Of a stretch of 64,000 bases of DNA, positions 39,316 to 51,630 are shown piece after piece (positions within the stretch are counted from its first letter, which is position 1; every line of letters starts with the position of its first letter). The DNA is from Liolophura sinensis (taxonomy: Eukaryota; Mollusca; Polyplacophora; Chitonida; Chitonidae): contig NC_088299.1 in the NCBI RefSeq assembly GCF_032854445.1, forward strand, positions 18,719,608 through 18,783,607. Direction: 5' to 3'. The notes under the pieces were generated by a model that saw nothing but the letters and a program-made list of their open reading frames with translations, did no database searches and was not told the origin of the DNA. A program made the translations under genes and the position numbers.

Positions 39316-39538
39316 ACTATTATGATTATTGTTATTAAGTTTAAATTGCTTTCACACTCAAACTTTCGTTGGCAAACATATTTACTTTCCTATTTTCAAG
39401 AATTCCGATGGGCGTCCACTATACATTCCGACTTGACAGCACGATAAGAGCGAATCTATCCAAATGTTAATGTTTGGTTCCTTGGTGTGCCACATTGACT
39501 GCATCAGCGCGTCTGTCCGCGTGCAAGAGTACGAGCTC

Positions 39539-40992
39539 TCAGTTAGTCTTGTCAAACAGCACAGAGGAATCCACAACTTCCTCACACTTTTTGAGGGCCT
39601 CAAACACCTCGTCTGCCCGCCTAACCACTGCGTCCAGTTGATGGTCAGTCAGTAATGGATAGAGACGATCTCTTGAGCTCGAACGCTCGAAATCCTCTCG
39701 TAACGTTGGTAGACGTCGGTTTAGGGCGCCAATGGTTGACTCTCGGACTCTGCGAAAGGAAAACATACACATATTAGCCCAGAACAATAAAGGGGAAGCG
39801 AGACGTGATCCAGAGTTTGGAGTCTCTTATGTTTAAATAGCTGAGACGCACGATATGTGAGTCCAAAACCGGTCTTTGGAAGATTCGTACCAGTATCTCA
39901 TGGAAGATTTTGTTTTGTTTTACGCACGTGACAGTTGGAATTCATGTTTTGATGAGAAAACTACATAGAATATCTGCATAGGATTATGAAGAACGAGATG
40001 ATCTAGGATTATGCAGAATTTTGAATACGGAATATTGCCCACTAAATCCGCGTAAGGGCAACAGGAAGTGCTAATGGTGAAATATCAATATAGGTTCAGT
40101 AGCTTCATGTAGTATTGTGACAACAGATGTGCGTTTTGCCATATCCCGTTAAGATCATATGCGCCTGGTATGTATACTGGGGTGAACAGTGGGGGTATAT
40201 ATGCCTCCATGGTTGAACTAAGAGCATTCCAATACGAGTGCATATACTTACCTACAGCACTGAGTAAGAGCTGCTAGATTTTTATTGGCGTTAACTTCCC
40301 TCGTCGATAAACACATCCTGAAAGACAGAATAATAGTTTACACTGAGTTCTTTTATGTATGCTTATCTTTAAAATTTGCTTATGTAATCACACGCCATGC
40401 AGCATTTAGGCCATACTGAGAATCTTTCAACATAGCAAATAACGCTTCCAGGGTGTAGATTGGTTTAGTGGCCCCATGAGACAGCTAACCCTGGAATTCA
40501 ATGGACAAAATTCCGAAGAACATATTGGCGTGTTTAATACACCTGTGTATACATGTCTGCTATGATTAATTACAATCTTTTTCACAGAAGTGTTGAATAC
40601 GTTGGTTACATAAACTGTACGGTTGGCCAACGACTGAGCGGCTGTATGCGCTAAACCTTTTCGTAAGCAAGCATGAATGAGTTAGATACGTTGAATGAGG
40701 CGATCGCTGACTACTTTGGGTTAGGGCTACAGATTAAACAAATACGACATATGCTCTATTTTAACAATGGATTTGCCCTAAGTGAGTGACACATAAAGTA
40801 TAAAAGCATATTACGGTTATCTATAGCTTATAATGCAGCCATTGGCTGATTATCTCCGGTCCCGACTTAGTTATGCCGGGGCCCGAGATAATCATCCAAT
40901 GACAGTGTCACATACATGAGTGTTTCAACAAAAGCGCGAAGCAAAACGTCATTCGATTTGCTTATTATGGCGGGGCCCGAGATCTTTTTGTG

Positions 40993-41042
<50 letters not shown>

Positions 41043-44000
41043 GTTTTTCTTCGGAAGAGTGGGAAGAATACGAGTAACTTTGGACTGAAGACATTGCATG
41101 TTACAAATACGATTAGGCCTACTGTCGTGCTTATGATTAGATCACCCTCGGGACGAAAATGCTGTATGAAGAGGCGTGGGTAATGCTAGGGTACTTTTAT
41201 ATCTACATGTGTATGTTTGTTTAAAACTGTTTAAACGTCGTATGAAGAACGTCTTGAGTGAAATGACAAATCATTCACCAGGCTATACTGCTACTCTGAT
41301 TGTTCACTTGTATTGATTATCTCCCTTAGCCACGATATCCGTAAGGTAAGTGACCCTATAAACAGTATAGCCGACATATGACTGAAAAATTGCTGAATGC
41401 GACCCCAAACACGAACTCACTCACTCACTAAAAACAGTATTTCAACATTGTCTCTCCTGTTTCTGTTTGTTTTAATGCTTGTTACGGTCGATATATGGCG
41501 CGTGAACCTAGTGGCGGGTTCTGTGATATTCTGTGCTTACATATCAATATCAAGCATTCGTGCAGAGCTTGCTCGGTGAACTCGACCAGTCGTATATCCG
41601 ACTGAATCATCCATGGATAAAAGTCCGATGGTCTAGTGGTCTAAAGCCGGCAGCAGTACGTGTCCCTAGAGCTGTACGTGTACTTCCATCAGCTAAGCTT
41701 CATTAATAGCAACCCTGATATGCGGAGGCGAAGTTTGCTTCAGGTCTTTTTCTCCACCCATAAGAACGGTACCGCCATTATATTAGTGAAACGTGGATCG
41801 AGCGGATCGTTATCGTGGTTTTGATGGTTGCATGTATTTGAATCTCTAGGGCATACGAAGAATTTAGCCCTAGATGTTGTGATGTGATGACACGACAACA
41901 AGTTTTAGATTGATGACGTCTAATACATTGTAATTAAAATCACTGCATTTTTTACCTAGTTCTGTAGAAGCTCTGTTGTAAGGGGGTTTATATAAGTTGG
42001 TACTAATTTAGCAATTACATGAGCAGTTAGAATAAAATCATGACAGGTAAATTTGTAAGAGGCTGGTTTGCACCGGAAACGTTTACCAACTTTCGCACTC
42101 TCGTCGATGCTCCGACTGTTGTGTTTTATACCGGTGACAATATCAATTAATGGCTTGGCCTTACATGAAGTTCGAGGCTTCTTACCTTCCACTGGCAGGA
42201 CATATTTGTGTGTTTACATCTTACCTTCCACCGACAGGACATATTTGTGTGTCTATATCTTACCTTCCACCGACAGGACATATTTGTGTGTTTATATCTT
42301 ACCTTCCACCGACAGGACATATTTGTGTGTCTATATCTTACCTTCGACCGACAGAACATATTTGTGTGTCTATATCTTACCTTCCACCGACAGGACATAT
42401 TTGTGTGTTTATATCTTACCTTCCACCGACAGGACATATTTGTGTGTCTATATCTTACCTTCCACCGACAGGACATATTTGTGTGTCTATATCTTACCTT
42501 CCACCGACAGGACATATTTGTGTGTCTATATCTTACCTTCCACCGACAGGACATATTTGTGTGTTTATATCTTACCTTCCACCGACAGGACATATTTGTG
42601 TGTCTATATCTTACCTTCCACCGACAGGACATATTTGTGTGTCTATATCTTACCTTCCACCGACAGGACATATTTGTGTGTTTATATCTTACCTTCCACC
42701 GACAGGACATATTTGTGTATCTATATCTTACCTTCGACCGACAGGACATATTTGTGTGTCTATATCTTACCTTCCACCGACAGGACATATTTGTGTGTCT
42801 ATATCTTACCTTCCACCGACAGGACATATTTGTGTGTTTATATCTTACCTTCCACCGACAGGACATATTTGTGTGTCTATATCTTACCTTCGACCCACAG
42901 GACATATTTGTGTGTCTATATCTGTATAATTTTATTATTAATTCTGCTTTTAACTTATGCTACTGCTGTCAGTTTTATAGGAAGAAGAAACCGGAGTGGC
43001 CGGAGTAAAACACCAGCCACTGACAAATTTCCGACTTTTCCATGTGTGATGCATTGAAGCGTACGCCATGCAAATGAGAGACAAATTTAATGGACCACAC
43101 AGAATACTAAGAGTGAAGTTGACCACCCATTATCTAAGACCCCTTAGAAACAGTGCGAATAGAGAAATTTCAAAATTCATAGTCCCACTCTGGGATTGAG
43201 CCCATACTTCGTATGTTCTAGCGATTGAAATCACCGAGTCACGGCCTGCTCCCTTCTATATTACATATAAAATAAAGTAAATAATATAATGAGTGTACAT
43301 ACGTACCCTAAGCCATGGTCGATGTGAACGGTCATTATAGGGTTGTCTTGTTCATCCCGTATGTACACGTGTTTTTCATCCTGATTGCCTAGCACGTGAC
43401 CCATAATGGTCATGTCGACGAGATCCAAGAAGTACCGAGGCTTGTCGTAAATGCGCATGCTCCGAACCCAATCACAGTGAGGAGGGTCATTCACACCGAA
43501 ATTGTATATGCTGAAATGTGACAAAACACCACAATGTATAAGAGTACCAAGTTTCTCAAGCACGACTTTTTGTGGTTTTGCATCCATATCTAAACAGAAG
43601 ATGTATGTATAGCTATTTATGCTAGGAACAGAACTGATCCGAGGCCTGCGGGTGACTAGCAACTGATAGATCACACAATAGACTGGATTGTGTTACGAGG
43701 TGATTTAGTAACAATCGCTAATTATTGAGATTAAGATATTAAGACCCAAACTAAAATCTTACATGAATTCAGTATTTGTAAAGAATATGGAGTTAAAACA
43801 ATTATAATCACCAAGGGTGGAGGCGACAAAAAGGCCACACAGGGTGCAAGAAAATAACAGAGTGCCGTACGTAACGCTCTCAAAGGGAGAGGAGGGTGGG
43901 GTTTCGCAAATTAATCATATCATGTAGCATGCATAAGCACAGTTCTCGGTTCATCTCCTAACAGAAAAGGAACCCAAAAGACCATTGGGATAGCGTACAT

Positions 44001-47000
44001 GAAAATATTATCATGGCAGCACCTACAACGAGCGCGCGCAATAGAAGATAGCGCCACATGCACTGTAAATACGTTACATAAAGGAAAACAAATGTGAAGA
44101 AAGGGGAGATAACTTTTAAGCAAGACCAAAGCTAATGAAAAAACTACACGTATTAACTTAATAGCACGCTGTCCCAATATAAAAACTATTAAAGCTATGC
44201 TATGATAGGTATTTCTCGAGTTAGGTATTTCTAGAAATTTACTGTGAATCTAAGCGTCAAGTCTGACATTGCTATCACACGTATACACAGCACCAAACAA
44301 CGTTCCAGGAGTAGAATAATTATGAGGTTTATTGCAGAGCAGAACTACTTGCCTTTCGTTAAAGGTTAACTGCAGAACAGGACTACTGGACTTTTGTTAA
44401 AGGTTAACTGCAGAGCAGGACTACTTGCCCTTCATTAAAGGTTAAGTGCAGAGTAGAACTACTTGCCTTTTGTTAAAGGTTAACTGATGAAATGGATGGT
44501 AGGAGCTATTCACACCGAGTCTGTAGCTTATAGGCTGATGCAACCAGAACATGAGAGCGCCATCGACGACACCGTCTTGGAAACATGTCGACCTTTCTAC
44601 CTTACAGTAGAAACATTTGTGACGAATGCATGCAGTCCCATCTGTAACACACACAAGGGAGAGTACGTAGTTATACGTGTTGCTGGACTACGTCAACGCT
44701 CCCTGAAGTTTCAAGAATGTTTCTGGTCTGAAACCAGCACTAGATCAGCCACGATCGGGAATGTATGGGTATATGCCAAAGGTCGGTGGTTTATCCCGCC
44801 CATAAATTAACCTGACCGCCTTGCTATAAGTGAAACATTTTTTGAGTACGTCGAAAAACACCAATCACATGGAAAAATATATGCTACCCAAATCTGGTGT
44901 AGAAACCTAGAAATCAAAGGAAAAAAAATTACAGCTGAGTGATAATTTTGTATTATCTTTTTTATCCGTTCAGGTTTCGAACTCATACTTGTGAAAAGAT
45001 TCTGGGTCTTACCTGGGTAAGTCTTAATGAACTTTTTCACAGATCGAGCTGCATGCGGTAAGATTTCGCTGGTTATGTTCACCTTCCTTCCTGCGACAAA
45101 CGGCACCGTCCTGAACCCGAACAACCTGATGAAAAAGACGGACGAGAATAAAGAAGCCATGGCATTCAACAAACATTGCAACACAGTACAGATTTATATC
45201 TTCCTGTTAACAGGAGGGACGGCGGAACCTCCACGTCTTCCTGGCAATAATGTCGGTATAAAAAGAGAAAACAACGATAGAACAAAGAAAGAAAAGAAAT
45301 TATAGCAAAGAGAAAGGAAGAATGCGATACCCCAAGGCTAAATAATCGCTTTCTTGAGCAATGTATATATAGATATCTAATCCTATAACAGGGATCTATG
45401 CCACCGGAACATGCATCTTTTGCCTTCAGAAGTTAGTGAACTGTAATTCCACCCAGCAGATTATTTTGTAGCAAATTGTCAATGTTATAATTCTAAAGTA
45501 TTTCGCACATTCCTTTTCGGAATCACTCTCTTTCAGTAGAATTGAAAGTTGCTGATATTCCGTGACTGAGTTGGCTAAGATAACGGTGAAAACCCACCAG
45601 ACGTATGCATGCGTATTTAGTCGTCCTCCTGGTACCCCAGCTGAGCGCTGGCACACCTTTGCCGAAATTCTTGTATCTCACAGGTGTCAGTTATGGCAGG
45701 TGTCAGTTACTGCTGGTTGTCAGTTACTGAAGGTGTCAGTTACGGCAGGCATCAATTACTGTAGGTGTCAATTAAGTGTCCATTACCATCAGCCTATATT
45801 CCTCGACTTTCCATTCGAGTTTGCAAAGAAACACTAATGCAAAACCGTTAAAAAATATGGTTTGATAATATATACTTCGTGGAGAAAAAAGTGCCAGACC
45901 GCTGTACAGTTTATGTCAAAATGTTGCAAAAGGTTATACCAATGTGTAATAAGGTTTAGTCTGCTTTAATCTCAACTATAACTCAGTTAAACAGATGCAA
46001 CAGAATATCCTTGGAAATTAAAATCTTCCGGAGGACACAACAAATTTTGAATTCTGGTTCTGTTCTTCTTTTGAGTAAGCAAGCCGTGCAGTGCAAAGTG
46101 CTTAACGCTATTGTCACTGTTGTTGCGTAAAACGAAGCTGTCTGGATGTATAGCACCTAAGTAAAAAGTAGTCCAAAGATTCTTCCACTTGGAAATAGTC
46201 ACACAGTCCTCGAGCGTGGAAATTTAATCTGTGCAGACGTGCATGTAATGAACATATTCTGAAAAACAGAATATCAGCCTTATGACTTCTTAGTTGAATA
46301 AAATCATTACAGACAGACGGTTGCAAGACCTTCACTTGCTGCACGAAACAAGTTAAATTTTAGTGTAGCCAGAGAATAGGTCGAAAATATGCATGTATAT
46401 AATACAGAAGACATTTAATAATGCTCATTTAGGGGCCTCTGTGGCTCAGTTGGTTTCCCCCGGGCTCTGCCCGGTTTAGTACGGCGTGAAACACCAATCA
46501 AATAAATAAATAAATAATGCTCATTTCTTACAGCAGTAAGGTTTAGGACTACGTTTTTTAGGAACAGTAGCTCAGGCCAATGGTACAATAACAGCCAAAC
46601 GTTTCTCCTCTCACGGGTTCAGTATGATAAGCATGAAGCACACTCCACAAGCCTATATGGTCACATACATGAAATAAAGAAACCCACTGTACATACATAT
46701 ATACGATGAGTGAACAGAATTGAGCAGAAAATTCTACAAAGCACTTTACCTCCAAAAGTTTCAACTTTTACATAACCTCGACCTTGATGGCAATGTCGTT
46801 AAAAGTATTTCAATTAGCAACCTTAATGTTGAGATCATATATATATTCATATACCAGGCTTAATGATATTAAATAACCTCTTACTCGAAAATCTGGTTTC
46901 AGGAATGTTACAACATGCGTGACCTTGACCGATGATCTTAATAGAACCTGCACGAATGCTATTTTCCAAGAAAATAAAACACGGCGGCGGCAGATAAACC

Positions 47001-50000
47001 CCGGCAAAAGGCCCGCGCCGAGGACTGTTTACCTGCTTGTTTACCAGAAGCAAATAAACCGAGGCATATACCCCGAAAAATTGGAGGTCTATAACTTTAC
47101 TAAATGTAAAATTTAAACACATCAGCGCATATACTGTAAATATACCAATATTAGATAAGATAAAAAATGAGGACCAGAGGGGGTGGGGGTTGGGGGTCGC
47201 ACCTGTCAGGTGTATCTCCTAAAAGATAAGTTAGATACACATGTACGATATTGTGTTTGAGACAGTAGAAAAAGACATACCACGGTTACTATTATTTACA
47301 TATTTTGAAAAAGACTTTATAGAGCACGCTCTCGAGTCCTTGAACTTAGTAAAAACTTCAGAAAATGTGCAATATTTGTGTGCAATAAAACGGACATAAA
47401 TAGCCGAAGATGCAGACATTGTGATCCCATGTCACCTTCTGTATATATTTTCAGATTAGCGCTAAAATACTTGCTTATATTATGAAAAGTCAGTGGTCAA
47501 ACTTAAAAGCGCTAGCTTAGCCGTAAATCACAATATTTCCTTGCATTTATTAGTCAGGTGAATTAACTTTTGATTCAGTTTCCGTCAGTGTTATTGTGAT
47601 TGTAGTATCATTTATCTGCTTTATGCCCTACTCAAGAATATTTCACCTACGTGACGGCGACCAGTGTTATTATGCATGGAAACCCACGACCATCCGCAGC
47701 TTGCTGTCAAACCTTACCACGTACGACCGGAAAAAGTGACCCAAAATGGTGAGTAATATGTAGCTGTATGTTAGTTATAACCTAGACAAGGGATGAGTAA
47801 CAATACACAGTGATCGTGGCATATCTGTTGATATGACTGGTGAACTACGAGGGCTTCTTGTGCATCAAGTGGTCATACACCCAAATTTCCCCGAGTTCTT
47901 ACCTCATTAAGTGGAAGGCGGCTATTTCCACACGCGGTTGCTCGTGTCCTGTATTACACGACGTCTTTCTCTCTCTTTCTGGCTCTCTGCAGGAAAATCA
48001 TAATAAGGCTTGAATATATTTAGGCAAAAGGTCGTTATAGCATGAGGGCTATATATCGGGTGGACATAAAAAATGGGCCGCATTTTGATGCTGCATTGCT
48101 CTATTATCCTTTGTTCAAAACCTTTCCAACTTTAGACATTCAAATTGCATGAGTTTGTTAATCTACTGACCAGTTTTCAAGGTCATAGCTTGAGTAGTCT
48201 GTACACAGGGTAAAAATGAAAACATAGCCTCAAAAACGCACGTTCCGATGACCCACATTTCAGCACCTGTGTGATACGCGTCAATCCAGTACAAGAGCAA
48301 AAAGTGTCTGTCTCGAGTGTCAGAGAAACCCTTCTGCCAGATAGGCAGAAGTTTTGTTCAATCAAGATTGTTTCCTCTGCGGTGGACAAGGAACTGATGA
48401 GCTTTTTAAGTAAAACAAGGTAGAAGATCATTCTGAAATGTCTGGAACATGCGTTTTTGACTCTATTTTGATTTTGGTACCATGGAAAGAAATCTTAAAG
48501 GATGAAATTGAAATTTGGTCTATATACTTAGGACATAATGGATTTTGAATGTGTAAATTTTTAGAAGCTGGCGCAAGAGGGTTTTGAAGATATTGAGTGT
48601 CAAAGTACGGACAATTTTTAATGCCCACCCGATATATGTTAATAGCCTATGAGGCTACTTTTCACCAGGGGCGTCTGTGGCTCAGTTGGTTAGTGCGCTA
48701 GCGCAGCGTAATGACCCAGAAGTCTCTCACCAATGCGGTCGCTGTGAGTTCAAGTCCAGCTCATGCTAGCTTCCTGTCCGGTCGTACGTGGGAAGCTCTG
48801 CCTGCAACCTGCGGGTGGTCGTGGGTTTCCCCCGGGCTCTGCCGGGTTTCCACCCACCATAATGCTGGCCGCCGTCGTATAAGTGAAATATTCTTGAGTA
48901 CGGCGTAAAACACCAGTGAAAAAAAATAATTAAAGGAAAAGAAAACTTATAAACATGACGCAATAGGCTGAAAAGAGCCTATTTCTGGTGGTGCCTGCTG
49001 CATAATTTTGCGATTTTTCCTCGCCATACACGTAAAGACTGAAAACAGCAAAGCTGGTATTAATCGTGTAGTTCATCGGGTCCTCCATCTTTAACATCCT
49101 GTAATTTATGCTGGGAGTGTTTTGCCCCTCAGCCAATGAGAGTCGTTAAAACTGCCGGCTTGTTCGTGTACACTCGGATCCTACGTCCAACATTCCGGTT
49201 TCCCGATCGTCAAGTGGAAAACGAATTGTACTGTTCGCTACCTTATGGAAAGAAGAGCTCTACCGAAATGTACGAACTGCACTTCGGGGGTTTCCGACGG
49301 CAATTTACCTCCTAACACAGAAGACTTCAGAACTATTTCTTTGGCAAAATGGAGTTACCCACAGCGGATTTTGAAGCTGACTTTATTTATAATTTATCAA
49401 CGTGAGGTACATAGTAGGATTGCCTGCGAGGAAATGCACCTGCGAGGAAATACATACTCCTTTCAATGGTATTTGATTGATATTTAAAGTTTCTTTTCCT
49501 TTAAATAAATACTTTTCACCCATGCCAAGCACAACTAGAATTCGCTTTGTCAGTCTATCGGTGTGCCGTCGGTCAATGTATCCCTGCATGCCCGTCTGTA
49601 TATCTATCTGTCGTTCGACCTGTATACCTGTCTGTCTGTTTATCGTTTGCTCTGTCTGTATGTCTGTCGGTCGGTGTGTATCCCTGCATGCTCTTCTGTA
49701 TGTCAGTCTGTCGGTCGCCCTGTATGCCTGTCTGTCTGTTTGCCGGTTGCTCTGTCTCTATTTCTGTCGGTGTGTCTGTCGGTCAAGTCAGGGCATGCCC
49801 GTCTGTATATCTGTCTGTCGGTCGCCCTGTATGCCTTTCTGTCTGTTTGTTGGTTTCTCTGTTTGTATGTCTGTCGGTGTGTCCGTCGGTTGGTCTGTAT
49901 CCCTGCATGCCCGTCTGTATATTTGTCTGTCCGTCGCCCTGTATGGATGTCTGTCTGTTTGTTGGTGTGTCCGTCGATCGGTCTGTATCCCTGCATACCC

Positions 50001-51052
50001 ATCTGTATGTCTCTATATGTCCGTCTGTGTGTCTGTGTGTCTGTTTATCGGTTGCTCTGTCTGTATGTCTGTCGATGTGTCTGTCGATCGGTCTGTATTC
50101 TTGCATGCACGTCTGTATGTCTGCCGCTCTGTCTGTGTGTCGTTTTGTTTGTCGCTTTGCCTGTATGTCTGTCGGTCGGTCTGTATTCTTGCATGCCCTC
50201 CTGTATGTCAGTCTGTCCGTCGCCCTGTCCGCCTGTCGGTCTGTTTGTTGGTTGCTCTGTCTGTATGTCTGTCGATGTGTCTGTGGATCGGTCTGTATAC
50301 ATGCATGCCCGCCTGTATATTCGTCTGTATGTCCGTGGCTCTGTCTGTCTATCGCTTTGTCTGTCGGTTTGCCTGTATGTCTGTCCGTCGGTGGGTCGGT
50401 TGCTCTGTCTATATATCTGTATGTCTGTCTACTCGCCGCTCTGTCTGTCTGCCAGTTTGTTTGTCTTTTGCCATCTTACCTTTCAACAATGAACATTGAC
50501 TTAGCGAGGTTCGCGGGTGCAACACGATATCAGCTTTCTACAGTATGCCACGTTAAATCAAACAAAGAAAATAATTACTTACTCCAGTACTTACACAAGC
50601 TGAGGTTTGAAGATGGCGTACTGACCTCCTTCTAACCGAACCTTCCATTTATAAGACGTTCCTCCGGGGCTTCCTTGGGCACTCACAATTTTGCTGGTGG
50701 CCATCTTGTTCAGAACAATGCTCACATTAAAGTCCTCCGGGTAGAGTCCATTAGGGCCTAGCATATGCCCCGCTGTCTCCCAAAATTCCGCTAGGTTAGA
50801 ATGATTTAATTCCTCCTCCAGTTCTTTTGTTTTTGACAAACCAGTCTGTGTAAAACTACTGTTGGACTCGATTTGATTGTCTCTTGGAAATGGAAGTTTA
50901 ATCTGACTGACCTGTGCCGAGTCTTTCATCAGATGGCAAGTGTAAAACAGTGTGCGGTCTGAAGTGAGCACATGGAGTAGGGCCACCAGGGCAACAGCTG
51001 CTAGCAGAACCCTCCATAACTTCCGGTTAGGAAAACGGACCGAGAGAGACAT
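39539..51052 (-). CDS. FAM20-family secretory-pathway kinase, 7 coding exons, 430 aa
   Basis: FAM20 proteins are Golgi/secreted kinases (FAM20C phosphorylates secreted proteins including biomineral proteins; FAM20B phosphorylates xylose in proteoglycan linkers). Exons, 5' to 3': 51052-50595, 47986-47903, 45125-45013, 44641-44485, 43510-43307, 40317-40252, 39749-39539; phases fit throughout and the stop codon is at 39541-39539. Residues about 12-30 form a hydrophobic signal anchor (VLLAAVALVALLHVL). Then come GGQYAIFKP (nucleotide-binding Lys), VEIAAFHLMR in the small second exon (catalytic Glu), a Cys block CFYCKVERSTCFQDG, DMTIMGHVLGNQDEKH (catalytic Asp), HIDHGLG (metal-binding Asp), LTQCCR, and the helical C-terminus. 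Length is near the family norm of 400-580. The loop reads GNQDEKHVY where FAM20C has GNMDRHHYE, so this is a divergent paralogue and FAM20B versus FAM20C is undecided. A pyrimidine tract and CAG lie just before the ATG, so a non-coding first exon upstream is likely. The donor of exon 4 is ambiguous (GTTAAC at 44484, or a GC-AG site GCAAGT at 44466, both in phase). Confidence 0.85.
40995..41036. repeat. Poly-T tract
   Basis: About 40 T residues in FAM20-like intron 6, possibly the poly-A tail of a minus-strand retroelement; no body recognised. Remaining intron 40318-42177 shows only the SINE tail listed next. Confidence 0.9.
41340..41440 (+). mobile_element. SINE tail, second family
   Basis: CATATGACTGAAAAATTGCT followed by GAATGCGACCCC and ACTCACTCACTCACT matches the tail of the copies at 10945 and 51405. 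Confidence 0.55.
42179..42925. repeat. 39-bp minisatellite, about 19 copies
   Basis: The unit is CTTACCTTCCACCGACAGGA followed by CATATTTGTGTGTCTATAT. In FAM20-like intron 5 (43306-40318). On the minus strand each unit contains GGTGGAAG then GTAAGATA, a consensus donor. All three plus frames are open for 250-330 codons because 39 is a multiple of three and the unit lacks stops. Not a gene. Confidence 0.93.
44345..44484. repeat. 46-bp array at the donor of FAM20-like exon 4
   Basis: About 3.5 units beginning at the exon end. Each on the minus strand holds CAGTTAACCTTTAAC then AAAAGGCAAGTAGT, which includes both possible donors of the exon (GTTAAC and the GC-type GCAAGT). The same exon-end-plus-donor design as the IPO4 arrays. 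Confidence 0.8.
45683..45785. repeat. Short array of about 19 bp
   Basis: GGTGTCAGTTACTGCAG-type units, 5 copies, in FAM20-like intron 2. Confidence 0.75.
45987..46344 (-). mobile_element. Non-LTR retrotransposon C-terminal remnant
   Basis: The translation contains SLHARLHRLNFHARGLCDYF then QVEESLDYFLLRCYTSRQLR, the pattern (R-HRLN, C, EE, HFLL-C, R) found after the reverse transcriptase or RNase H region of many LINE proteins. The frame shifts near 46150-46200 and ends soon after. The conserved first Cys partner is degraded. Dead fragment. Confidence 0.6.
46432..46520 (+). mobile_element. Internally deleted SINE
   Basis: The head GGGCCTCTGTGGCTCAGTTG joins directly to TTTCCCCCGGGCTCTGCCCG and the tail TAGTACGGCGTGAAACACCA, ending in AAATAAATAAAT. 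The middle of the family consensus at 48668 is missing. Confidence 0.75.
47615..47752 (-). mobile_element. SINE fragment, reverse orientation
   Basis: CTACTCAAGAATATTTCACC, GTGACGGCGACCAG and AAACCCACGACCATCCGCAG are the reverse complement of the SINE body and tail. Confidence 0.7.
48668..48935 (+). mobile_element. Full-length tRNA-derived SINE, first family
   Basis: The tRNA-like head has box A (TGGCTCAGTTGGTTAGTGCG) and box B (GAGTTCAAGTCC). The body follows with CCGGTCGTACGTGGGAAGCT, CAACCTGCGGGTGGTCGTGG, GCTGGCCGCCGTCGTATAAG and GAGTACGGCGTAAAACACCA, then an A-rich tail. It serves as reference for the fragments elsewhere in the window. Similar SINEs are widespread in bivalves and gastropods (recalled, not searched). 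Confidence 0.85.
49545..50470. repeat. Degenerate (CTGT/CGGT)n satellite in FAM20-like intron 1
   Basis: Runs of CTGTCTGTATGTCTGTCGGT-type sequence with irregular longer units (CCCTGCATGCCCGTCTGTAT recurs). Stop triplets are nearly absent, so all plus frames and two minus frames stay open for 100-360 codons. Not a Cys-rich protein gene. Confidence 0.9.
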
Positions 51053-51179
51053 GCCTGTTGTGAAGAGAAACAAGCAAACATACAGGACATCACACTAGCA
51101 TACCTGTATGTAACACACAATTAGCGCGTGCAGTATCTGGGGGAGGAAGGAGGGGGGGGGGGGGAGTGGGTGCGATCGT

Positions 51180-51345
51180 GTGCATCCGTGGCCGAGGTGA
51201 TTAGCACGCCAGCGTTGCGCAATGATCCACCAATGCGGTCACTGTGATTTCAATTCCTGCTCATGCTGGCTTCCTCTCCAGCCGTACGTGAGAAGGTCCA
51301 CCAGTAATCTGCGGATGGCTGTGGATTTCCCCTGGGCGGGGTTCT
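51180..51345 (+). mobile_element. 3'-truncated SINE, first family
   Basis: GTGGCCGAGGTGATTAGCAC, CACCAATGCGGTCACTGTGA and CAGCCGTACGTGAGAAGGTC follow the first-family head and body; the tail is missing. It lies just upstream of the FAM20-like start codon, after a poly-G run at 51150. Confidence 0.75.
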
Positions 51346-51404
51346 TCTTGTTTTTTCGCCAACAAGCAAATCTTGATGGCTGTAGGTAGTATTAGGTATG
51401 TGAC

Positions 51405-51630
51405 AGCGTCGGTGGCCTAATGGATAAAGCGTCCGTCTCGATGTCGGGAGGCAGGGATCAAAATAGTTGGCCCGGTGCCAGTATAATGTGACCAGGTGAA
51501 ATGTTATGTCTCGTATTTTCGGCATGATATTTGAGAGGCGGCAGCGTTTTGGTGGTAAGGGCTCGTCCTGCATCCCAAATGACTCCTCGTCCACACATGA
51601 CTGAACATGCAACTGTTAAGAACGAATATG
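51405..51630 (+). mobile_element. tRNA-derived SINE, second family
   Basis: The head GTCGGTGGCCTAATGGATAA followed by AGCGTCCGTCTCG resembles an arginine tRNA. The body follows with GGTGCCAGTATAATGTGACC and GGTGGTAAGGGCTCGTCCTG, and the tail with CACATGACTGAACATGCAAC. Confidence 0.75.

Noticed and set aside
41956-42192. An extra FAM20 exon next to the 39-bp array
   Set aside because: The exons at 43510-43307 and 40317-40252 join in phase through HIDHGLG to LTQCCR without it, and its translation resembles nothing in the family.
42068-43057. Plus-strand frame of 329 codons beginning with a hydrophobic, signal-peptide-like stretch
   Set aside because: All but the first 35 and last 45 codons are the 39-bp array, and two other plus frames are equally open. 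It lies within an intron of the opposite-strand FAM20-like gene.
48668-48740. A tRNA gene (box A and box B present)
   Set aside because: The sequence continues into the SINE body and tail, and the acceptor stem does not pair; it is the tRNA-derived head of a SINE.
49477-50635. Long Cys/Val-rich open frames of 309-362 codons on the plus strand
   Set aside because: All come from the CTGT/CGGT-rich satellite, which lacks stop triplets in every plus frame; three overlapping frames cannot all be genes and none has a motif.
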